Assembly (NCBI RefSeq): GCF_004769405.1
Contig: NZ_RQES01000012.1
Location: forward strand, 124,001-188,000
Source: Leptospira selangorensis
GTDB lineage: Bacteria > Spirochaetota > Leptospiria > Leptospirales > Leptospiraceae
DNA: 64,000 nt
Direction: 5' to 3'
Shown here: positions 56,911 to 64,000 of the stretch, piece by piece
Numbering within the stretch: the stretch's first letter is position 1
Layout of the letters: every line of letters begins with the position of its first letter
Notes under the pieces: model-generated
Told to the model about the DNA's origin: nothing
The model's input: the letters and a program-made list of their open reading frames with translations, nothing else
Database searches by the model: none
Made by a program: the position numbers and the translations under genes

Positions 56911-59265
56911 CTAATTATTCTTCCTTTCCGAATATACTTTATCCTTAATGATCTTTGCCCAATCCTTTACGGATTTTTGAGAATGCTCATAACCTATTTC
57001 ATATAATCTTTTGTATTCGTCCCAATCGAACGTAGAAAAATCTCTCACCGGTAATTCGACGAATATATCAGAATTTTCTTTTGTTTTAAGAAGATTATTT
57101 CGACTGGATAATAACATAGATCTCATGAACAACTCACCTATATGAGGGAAGGAATATTTATCTTCCTTTTTCATGAACTGATTTCCCAAAAGTTTTAAGG
57201 CAGAAGGTCCTTCTCCCGGAAATCTTGAGTCGACGAGTAATCCGTACGTTTGGTCCTTATTCGGTTGAGAGCCCGCTCCTAAATCTACGGAGATCAATAC
57301 ATCTGCACCTTTTCTTCTCACTAGAGAACCAGGAAGATTATCCCAAAGTCCGCCGTCCACAAACAAAGCGCCGTCAGTATAGAATGGAGGAAAGATCCCC
57401 GGTATAGATGTGCTCGCTCTAATCGCCTTCCAAACTTCTCCATCTTCGAATACTTTCGGTTTTGAATTTGTAAGATCACATGCCACAGCTAAAAAAGGGA
57501 TCAATAGGGTTTCTATTTTTCTATCCCCGAAAAATTCTTTGATAGCCCTGGAGTATCTAGCACCTCTTAAAATGGAAACGAACGGGAGTGTATAATCTCT
57601 TGTAAGTTTTGCTTCTATCCAAACTTCTTTGATCAACCTAAGAGATTCGTCGAATCCATAACCCATCGCAAATAATCCGGCCATAATGGATCCCGAACTA
57701 GTTCCTCCGATCAGATCGATCGGTATACCTGCCTCTGTTAAGGATCTGAGTAATCCTAAATGTGCAAAACCTTTTGCACCTCCACCCGATAGGGCAATTC
57801 CTACGGATCTACTTTCTAATCTTCTTGCGATCCGATCGAATTCTCCGGCTCTATTCTTTCTCAAGATAAGCTTTTGGCCCGGCAATTCATGTAGAGTATT
57901 TTCTAATTCTTCCCAACGATTATAAGAATACTGCAAATAGATTACGGATTCTTTCGTGGTTTCACCCAGACTTTCTCCTTGGATCAAATTCCAAGAATAA
58001 GAATTTTTTAATATTGGTCTCCCGGTTTCGGCAAGAAGAAGTATACGGTCCGCTTGCCTAAGGCTCGCTTCCGTCCAAAGAGGATCTCCAGAAGGTCCTA
58101 CTTCGAATACTACGTTATCATATTCCTTTTCTAAACCGCCAAACCAAGAGAGAATATCCGGGATCCCGAATCGTATTCCATTTTTTTGATAGATTTTTTT
58201 ATCTTTTAAAAACTTAGAAAGTTTTTCCTCGTTTACCGGAAATGCGGAACCGAATGATTTTAAAGATTTGGAAAGTTCGTTTGAAAAACTTCTGAGTGGA
58301 AAACCTTCCGTGACCGGAACTAATGCGATCGTATGAACTTTTCTACCAAAACGGGAAGACTCTCTATTTTTCTGCCCCAATCTTCTGGCGATTGTTTCGG
58401 TCACATGAAATAAGGCTTCCGGAGATTCAGAGATAAATTTTCTAAATCCATTCCTGGAGATCTGGATTACCTGAGAAGAACGAACTGCATATACGGAAGC
58501 GGAACGAGGCTCTCCTGTGAGTAAAGACATCTCACCAATGATATCTCCCTTTGCAAATTCTCCTTCTCCCGTAATATTTCCTTGTTCGTCGGAAACGCTG
58601 TATCTAAATCTTCCGGATAATATTACAAAAAGTGAATTTCCAGGTTCTCCTTGGAGCATAAGCCTTTCTCCACCTGGAACATATAACCATCTCAGGTAAG
58701 GAGTCAATTCTCCTATTTTTTTACGATCTATATGAAATAGTAATTCAAGATTAGATATAAATCCTAAAAGTTCCTTATGACTAGGTTCATAAGACGCCAT
58801 CCTGAAAAATCTTTTAGTCTCTAATCTTTCCTTCCAACGTTTAGAAGTTTCCGGATGTTCAATTTCCCATTTATGCCAACTTTTAGCACTGATCCTTAAA
58901 AGTTTAGAGTCCGTTTCCGTTCTTACTCCGAACTTTCCTTCTTTCCAATGAAAGAATCCTGCCTCTCCAAAATGAGATCCGGGCCCGAGGCTTCGGATCA
59001 TTAATTCTTCTCCGGAAGAAGCCTTAGTAAATTCTTCACATTTTCCTTCTAAAAGGAAATAGAACCAGGAGGAAGATTTTTCGGAAGCAATGAGGACTGT
59101 GCCAGAGTTTACAGATTTATATTCGAAAAGTCCTGCAAAAGAGGAGGCTTCTTCCGGATCCCAATCCCGGAATAATTCCTGGTTGGATGAAAATACAGAT
59201 CCGAAACGACTGTTCTTCCCATCCTGTTTGTTTTTTGTTCCGACTTTTTTCTTTTTTTCTCTCAC
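56911..59265 (-). CDS. NTE-like patatin phospholipase with two cyclic-nucleotide-binding domains
   Basis: This 784-residue protein has two CNB-fold domains (about 30-140 and 170-295; the second has GDIIGEMSLLTGEPRSASVY). A Rossmann-like linker region follows (310-480), then a patatin domain (about 487-680). The oxyanion loop GGGAKG is at 494-499, the nucleophile S523 is in GGTSSGS, and the catalytic D637 is in VDGGLWDNLPG. This is the bacterial form of neuropathy target esterase, a membrane-associated lysophospholipase. The phosphate-binding Arg of the second CNB domain (GEPRSASV) is kept, so cNMP binding is possible. The start is GTG. Confidence 0.9.
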   Translation of the reverse strand: MREKKKKVGTKNKQDGKNSRFGSVFSSNQELFRDWDPEEASSFAGLFEYKSVNSGTVLIASEKSSSWFYFLLEGKCEEFTKASSGEELMIRSLGPGSHFGEAGFFHWKEGKFGVRTETDSKLLRISAKSWHKWEIEHPETSKRWKERLETKRFFRMASYEPSHKELLGFISNLELLFHIDRKKIGELTPYLRWLYVPGGERLMLQGEPGNSLFVILSGRFRYSVSDEQGNITGEGEFAKGDIIGEMSLLTGEPRSASVYAVRSSQVIQISRNGFRKFISESPEALFHVTETIARRLGQKNRESSRFGRKVHTIALVPVTEGFPLRSFSNELSKSLKSFGSAFPVNEEKLSKFLKDKKIYQKNGIRFGIPDILSWFGGLEKEYDNVVFEVGPSGDPLWTEASLRQADRILLLAETGRPILKNSYSWNLIQGESLGETTKESVIYLQYSYNRWEELENTLHELPGQKLILRKNRAGEFDRIARRLESRSVGIALSGGGAKGFAHLGLLRSLTEAGIPIDLIGGTSSGSIMAGLFAMGYGFDESLRLIKEVWIEAKLTRDYTLPFVSILRGARYSRAIKEFFGDRKIETLLIPFLAVACDLTNSKPKVFEDGEVWKAIRASTSIPGIFPPFYTDGALFVDGGLWDNLPGSLVRRKGADVLISVDLGAGSQPNKDQTYGLLVDSRFPGEGPSALKLLGNQFMKKEDKYSFPHIGELFMRSMLLSSRNNLLKTKENSDIFVELPVRDFSTFDWDEYKRLYEIGYEHSQKSVKDWAKIIKDKVYSERKNN

Positions 59266-59362
59266 TGCGTTAGTCTCAGGTATAATCTAAAAAAACAAGC
59301 TAAGTAGAAGAAATAGATACTGCAATCGGAAATATACTTTTATGAGGTTTATGAAAGAAAAA

Positions 59363-59389
59363 CGCCCGAAGGAAAAATTCCCACGGGCG
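59363..59389 (-). terminator. Terminator after the fliK-flgD-flgE unit
   Basis: CGCCCG (59363-59368) pairs with CGGGCG (59384-59389), with an inner GGAA/TTCC pairing. On the minus strand it is followed by TTTTTCTTTC. It lies about 35 bp after the flgE stop. Confidence 0.8.
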
Positions 59390-59422
59390 CAAACAAAATG
59401 AATAGGAGATCTAAGTTAACGA

Positions 59423-60817
59423 TTAACGTTTCAGACCCAGGACTTCCTGTAACATTTGGTCCGTGGTAGTGATCGTTCTGGAGTTCGCTTGGAAACCTCT
59501 TTGAGTAACGATCATATCAGTAAACTGATCAGAAAGATCCACATTCGACATTTCTAATAGACCCGCGTTGATCTTTCCTCTACCTGCAATACCGGCTTCT
59601 CCGATCAAAGGTTCACCCGAGTTATTGGAGAATGCAAACATTGTATCTCCAGCCTTATCCAAACCAGCCGGGTTATTAAAGACTGCAGTCGCAATTCTTG
59701 CTAAAGGTTGTTTAATACCGTTGGAATAAACACCTGTAACAGTTCCGGAATTATCAATGGAGAAAGACTCCAGATATCCCATAGTATATCCGTCTTGTTT
59801 CACTGCTTTAGTAGTAAAGTCGGAAGAAAATTGGGTGATCCCGTCTACCATTCCAGTCTCGCCTAAAGAAAGATCAAAACTTTGAACTTGCGGATTACCA
59901 GGAAGTTTGAAAGAAACTTTCGCGCTCAATTTCCCCGTGTTCATCACATCTGTTCCATCGGAAACATAAACAATCTTTCCGTCAGGAGTGAATCCGAACT
60001 CAAGCTCGGTAAGTCCAGGCATTTGAGTGTTTTGTCCACCTGTTGCCGCAACATCCACTGAAAGTTGAGTAGAATCAGTTAAGGATGTTCTTGCTTTCCA
60101 AGTATTCTCGCGCACTTTATAGAATTCCATTTTGAATTCTCTCTCAGCACCTTGGTCATCAAAAACCTTGATAGTAGTGACATGCCCTCTTCTCGCCTTA
60201 GGATCCGGATCATTGATCATTGCAGTGATCTCTTCAGGAGTAGCATCAGGCGGAACTGCTTGCACGGAAGAATTCAAGTTGGATCTGAAATCCACTTTGG
60301 AAGTAGCTCTTGCAGGTTCTTTAGAATATACCGGAATTACGATGTCTTCGATAGATGCAGAAGAGTTGATATACTTATTCCCTTTTTCATCGAGGCGGGA
60401 ATTCCAACCTTGCACCTTCAACCCGTTTGCAGGGTTTACATAATAGCCATTCTTATCTAAGTTAAACGCACCGGCTCTGGTATAGAATTGTTTGTCTCCA
60501 TCTTTAACGATAAAGAAACCTTCTCCAGAAATCGCAACGTCAGTGTTCTTGCCAGTAGTTTGCAAAGAACCTTGGGTCATAATCTTATCGATCGCAGCGA
60601 TCAATGATCCAAGACCGACCTGTTGAGGGTTGACCCCTCCGATGTTTTCCTTAGGCTCAGAAGCTCCTCTTAACTCTTGGGAGATCATATCCTGGAAAGT
60701 AACACGTTCCGTTTTAAAACCGTGGGTGTTCACGTTGGAAATATTGTTACCGATTACGTCCATCCGCACTTGGTGGTTTTTTAAACCGGAAACTCCTGAA
60801 TAAAGGGATCTCATCAT
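59423..60817 (-). CDS. flgE: Flagellar hook protein FlgE
   Basis: This 464-residue protein polymerises into the hook joining motor and filament, in the periplasm in spirochetes. The N-terminus has the rod/hook signature [20 protein letters not shown], then [20 protein letters not shown]. The C-terminus has the matching [22 protein letters not shown] central variable domain lies between. In other spirochetes FlgE is cross-linked through lysinoalanine, and a Cys equivalent for that chemistry is not obvious here. Two adjacent ATG codons (60817, 60814) are possible starts. It follows flgD by 30 bp. Confidence 0.95.
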   Translation of the reverse strand: MMRSLYSGVSGLKNHQVRMDVIGNNISNVNTHGFKTERVTFQDMISQELRGASEPKENIGGVNPQQVGLGSLIAAIDKIMTQGSLQTTGKNTDVAISGEGFFIVKDGDKQFYTRAGAFNLDKNGYYVNPANGLKVQGWNSRLDEKGNKYINSSASIEDIVIPVYSKEPARATSKVDFRSNLNSSVQAVPPDATPEEITAMINDPDPKARRGHVTTIKVFDDQGAEREFKMEFYKVRENTWKARTSLTDSTQLSVDVAATGGQNTQMPGLTELEFGFTPDGKIVYVSDGTDVMNTGKLSAKVSFKLPGNPQVQSFDLSLGETGMVDGITQFSSDFTTKAVKQDGYTMGYLESFSIDNSGTVTGVYSNGIKQPLARIATAVFNNPAGLDKAGDTMFAFSNNSGEPLIGEAGIAGRGKINAGLLEMSNVDLSDQFTDMIVTQRGFQANSRTITTTDQMLQEVLGLKR

Positions 60818-60847
60818 GGCGCTTATACCTCGAAATTTTCTATTTAA

Positions 60848-61573
<726 letters not shown>

Positions 61574-61583
61574 GATCCTCTCC

Positions 61584-63062
61584 TTAAACCAAGATGTTTA
61601 AGCGTTTATCAGTATTCTTTTCGGCGAATTCTGAATTTTCTATAGAGTCCATTTCTGGAACTTCTTCCAAATCGGAAGAATTCGAAAAACCGGAAGCATC
61701 AAATCCAAAACCTTCTTGGTCAAAGAATCGGGAAGAATCTTGTCCATCCCAACTCATACGTAATGAATCCTCTGACTCCACTATTAAGGACTGAAGATCT
61801 AGTCCTTGCTCTTTAAAATCTTTGCGAAGTTGTTCCAGATCACCTGCAAATAATTTTCTCACCTGATCGGACTCTACTAAAATTTTACCTTGGACCTTAT
61901 CGTCCTCTACAGTGATACGTAAGGAAACTCTTCCTAACTCTCTAGGATTCAATCTAAGAGTAGCTTCCGATCTGCCATTCTCGACTATATTCAATTTTGC
62001 TGATTGAACCAATCTCTGGAAGTTTTCCTTCATTTGAGAACGATCCAGAGCGGAACCCGAATTAGTTTTGGAAGTTTTAGAATTTTGTCCTGAGACTTCT
62101 TGGTTCTTCTCCACTACCCCAAGGCCGGCTTTTAAAAGGGTAAATGTGGTCTCGCTCCCGTTTCTTTGGGAGAAATCCTGATTCCCAGAACCTTTACCGG
62201 AAGTATCCGATTTAGAAGTTTCCTCTACTTGAGCCGCTTTCGCCGCTTGGTTTTTGGAAACCATAGAAAGAGTTTCTTGTTTTTTCTCTCTAGTGATTTT
62301 CCAATTATCCGATTCAGGAATAAAATTTTCTTTATGAGAATCTTTTAATACGGTTAGGATCTTTTCTTCGTTTGCAGGTTTGGAAAATTTACGCGCTTCT
62401 TCCAAACTTTTTAAACCTTCGTCCAGACTTTCTTTCTCTGGAGTTTTTTTGGCTTCTTTAGTAGAACGTTTTTCTTCCGGCTGATTTAATTTTAGAGCAG
62501 AAACATTTCCTGCTTCTTCTTTTTGTTCAGCCTTAGTAGATTCTTCTTTGGAATGTTTCTGGATTTTTTTGGGCGATACTGACTCTTCTTGATTTGCAGC
62601 GCTCGCGATATCCTTTTCTTTTTTAGACTCGAGTCCCGCCAAGAATATGCTCATCTGAGTGATAAAAGGAGAATCTAATTCTTCTGATTCGAATTCTGCA
62701 TCAATCTCTTCTCCTATCTCAGAATCAGTTTCTCCTAATTCCGCCTTTTGGATCTTCTTCTCGGAAAGACGAACTAATTTTTCATTCTCTTCTTCGGAAT
62801 CGGTTTCTTCTACTTCTTCCTCTTCGGATCTTACAAATAATTCAGGCTCTTTGGACTCTTCTAATTCGGAAGTTCTTTCTTCTTTGATCTCCGACTTCTG
62901 CCCTTCTTCCAAAACTTTTTGGGAGCGGAGTTGAATGGACTTCATCAGATCCATAAAGCTCACGGAAGGAGCGGAAGTTTTTTCAGAAACGTTAGATACC
63001 TTTGGTTCCGCTGATACCGAATATCCTTCTTCTCTGCCTGGTCCTTCCGTTCTGATCTGCAT
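61584..63062 (-). CDS. fliK: Flagellar hook-length control protein FliK
   Basis: This 492-residue protein has a long, charged, low-complexity N-terminal two thirds (Glu/Lys/Ser-rich) and a conserved C-terminal Flg_hook domain at about residues 350-420. The latter is seen in [20 protein letters not shown] and [20 protein letters not shown]. FliK measures hook length and switches the export gate to filament substrates. Such disordered N-termini act as the ruler. AGGGG six bases before the ATG is a good ribosome site. It heads the fliK-flgD-flgE unit. Confidence 0.9.
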   Translation of the reverse strand: MQIRTEGPGREEGYSVSAEPKVSNVSEKTSAPSVSFMDLMKSIQLRSQKVLEEGQKSEIKEERTSELEESKEPELFVRSEEEEVEETDSEEENEKLVRLSEKKIQKAELGETDSEIGEEIDAEFESEELDSPFITQMSIFLAGLESKKEKDIASAANQEESVSPKKIQKHSKEESTKAEQKEEAGNVSALKLNQPEEKRSTKEAKKTPEKESLDEGLKSLEEARKFSKPANEEKILTVLKDSHKENFIPESDNWKITREKKQETLSMVSKNQAAKAAQVEETSKSDTSGKGSGNQDFSQRNGSETTFTLLKAGLGVVEKNQEVSGQNSKTSKTNSGSALDRSQMKENFQRLVQSAKLNIVENGRSEATLRLNPRELGRVSLRITVEDDKVQGKILVESDQVRKLFAGDLEQLRKDFKEQGLDLQSLIVESEDSLRMSWDGQDSSRFFDQEGFGFDASGFSNSSDLEEVPEMDSIENSEFAEKNTDKRLNILV

Positions 63063-63152
63063 AGTTCGCCCCTTGCAGTATAAGGATCGAAAGATCTACG
63101 GATTCCTTGATATAATTATAAGATTATCTTCTTCCTTTATTGGGTTATGTCA

Positions 63153-63178
63153 CATTGAAAATCCGCAAATTTTCAATG
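63153..63178. other. 10-bp inverted repeat upstream of fliK
   Basis: CATTGAAAAT and ATTTTCAATG pair perfectly around six bases (CCGCAA). It sits 91-116 bp upstream of the fliK ATG and just after the small gene at 63204. AT-rich without a T run, it looks more like an operator than a terminator. Confidence 0.4.
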
Positions 63179-63203
63179 ATTGCATTAAGGCGTTAACTAC
63201 TGC

Positions 63204-63401
63204 TCAATTATAACCTGCAAGCTCTTCCAAGATCCATGCATGGGCATCCTGGACGGTTTTATGTAGGTCTTCCAACTTATGAAGGTCCATTTTAAGGGAG
63301 CCATTTTCAAAGTGCAGATGCACATGTCCACAATTGGCACATAGATCCACTATAAAGTAGTTTCTCTCAGAAATCCGGATCGGGCGGCAATATTCTTCCA
63401 T
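63204..63401 (-). CDS. Small protein with CxxC and His-rich cluster, unrecognised
   Basis: This 65-residue protein has a compact ligand-rich core, C21-ANC-GHVHLHFE, giving two Cys and two His within ten residues, a plausible zinc or iron site. The rest is a helical C-terminal half (KLEDLHKTVQDAHAWILEEL). No family is recognised. It has an ATG start and lies 141 bp upstream of fliK on the same strand, with an inverted repeat between them. It diverges from a lipoprotein gene across a gap containing a TTGACA promoter box and interleaved inverted repeats. Confidence 0.6.
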   Translation of the reverse strand: MEEYCRPIRISERNYFIVDLCANCGHVHLHFENGSLKMDLHKLEDLHKTVQDAHAWILEELAGYN

Positions 63402-63440
63402 TTTGTCCTCTTTCCTCGAAGGTTCTTTTTTGTGAGAAAA

Positions 63441-63496
63441 TTGTCAAATTGATTTTGAGTCTCATTATTGACAAAAAATCAATCCATATCATAAAC
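63441..63496 (+). promoter_or_regulatory. TTGACA promoter overlapped by nested inverted repeats
   Basis: On the plus strand TTGACA (63468-63473) is followed after 17 bases by ATAAAC (63491-63496). TTGTCAA (63441) pairs with TTGACAA (63468), and TTGATTTT (63449) with AAAATCAA (63476), so two inverted repeats overlap the -35 region. It may serve the lipoprotein gene at 63660. Confidence 0.4.
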
Positions 63497-63659
63497 TAGC
63501 AAAATGAGAAAAAGAGTAAAGGATCACTGAGGTTTATATCCCGTTTGTATAAACAAAACTTGGAAACCCATTACAGATCCATGAAAATAAAAGATAGTGA
63601 TAAAAATCGCTTGTCCCTGATAATGAACAACTAACGTTAAATATGCATCTTCAATATAT

Positions 63660-64000
63660 ATGATAAATCGAAAAAAGTTATATCCTAAAACAATAATGTT
63701 TTTATTTCTACTATTCTTTGCAACCGGTTGTGAATGCCCCGCGCCTTGTGTAGGAAATGTAGTGGACCCGGCCGCAAAAGCAATTCTTTATCTACTTCTT
63801 ACTCAAACTCCGCAATTTTCCGGCTCTTGCGTTTTACAAAATGATTGTATTCAATTCGAAAATGCAACAAATGAATCGACCCATTTAAGTATCTGCAATT
63901 TTCGAGGAGGGCAGTACAAACATAATGTCAGTTGTGATCTATCTGGAAAATCCGCTGAATGTTCCCTTCTAAAAGAAACATCTATCTTTAGATTAAAATA
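63660..64000 (+). CDS. Cys-rich predicted lipoprotein, 3' end cut by window edge
   Basis: From an ATG at 63660 an open frame of 113 codons runs off the right edge. The N-terminus (KKLYPKTIMFLFLLFFATGC) is a lipoprotein signal with lipid cysteine 24. The visible mature part holds several more Cys residues (ECPAPC, FSGSCVLQNDC, ICNF, VSCDL, ECSLL), suggesting disulfide-bonded structure outside the cytoplasm. No family is recognised. It is AT-rich compared with the genes to its left. The ribosome site is not clear. Confidence 0.65.
   Translation, partial: MINRKKLYPKTIMFLFLLFFATGCECPAPCVGNVVDPAAKAILYLLLTQTPQFSGSCVLQNDCIQFENATNESTHLSICNFRGGQYKHNVSCDLSGKSAECSLLKETSIFRLK

Overview
The window looks like chromosomal DNA of a Leptospira-type spirochete. 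Evidence is the F-type ATP synthase operon behind lepB and two AtpI-like genes, a che cluster run into scpAB and aromatic amino acid genes, the fliK-flgD-flgE block, a LytTR two-component pair, very long lipoproteins with loose spirochetal lipoboxes, and frequent TTG/GTG starts. Base composition, judged by eye, is less AT-rich than pathogenic L. interrogans, so a saprophytic or intermediate species is my guess. No phage, insertion sequence, CRISPR array, rRNA or tRNA was found.

Layout. 1-16.7 kb is one unbroken minus-strand run: thrS, infC, rpmI, rplT, a terminator, a ZapB-like coiled-coil gene, zapA, fau, cheW, cheA, cheB, cheY, scpA, scpB, pheA, tyrA, aroA, cmk and rpsA (cut by the left edge). 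16.8-19 kb has carA (+), then an AHSA1/ArsR pair (-). 19-24 kb holds two adjacent minus-strand genes: a very acidic 894-residue repeat protein and a GAF-GAF protein with a dead GGDEF domain. 24-32.5 kb is lepB-atpZ-atpI-atpB-E-F-H-A-G-D-C (-). 33-36 kb (+) has an HpcH-like protein, a TetR regulator, CorA and an SDR enzyme. 36-40.4 kb has a LytS/LytTR pair (-) divergent from an outer-membrane barrel and a FecR protein with a heme-type CxxCH (+). 40.5-50.6 kb encodes three giant lipoproteins (-), two of them tandem paralogs. 51-53.4 kb has a TMEM43-like membrane protein, trpC and a STAS protein (-). 53.5-59.3 kb has murD (+), then GAF/HD-GYP and NTE-like patatin genes (-). 59.4-63.1 kb is fliK-flgD-flgE (-). 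The right end has a small metal-ligand-rich protein (-) and a truncated lipoprotein gene (+).

The strongest lead is the 894-residue acidic protein (21253-23937). It carries eleven copies of a motif of the form PIALSDDELGNLL, plus an N-terminal copy (MSLDEIDSLL), that look like the LSQxEIDxLL peptide by which FliM binds CheY-P. The window also encodes CheY, CheB, CheW and a CheA fused to a CheX/CheC-like phosphatase domain, so a multivalent response-regulator scaffold is a testable idea. Second is a 149-bp repeat bounded by 16-bp palindromes of the form TGTxGGAxxTCCxACA. Two copies lie just after stop codons, one solo palindrome follows carA, and two more palindromes sit inside coding sequence, both read as VGAPT.
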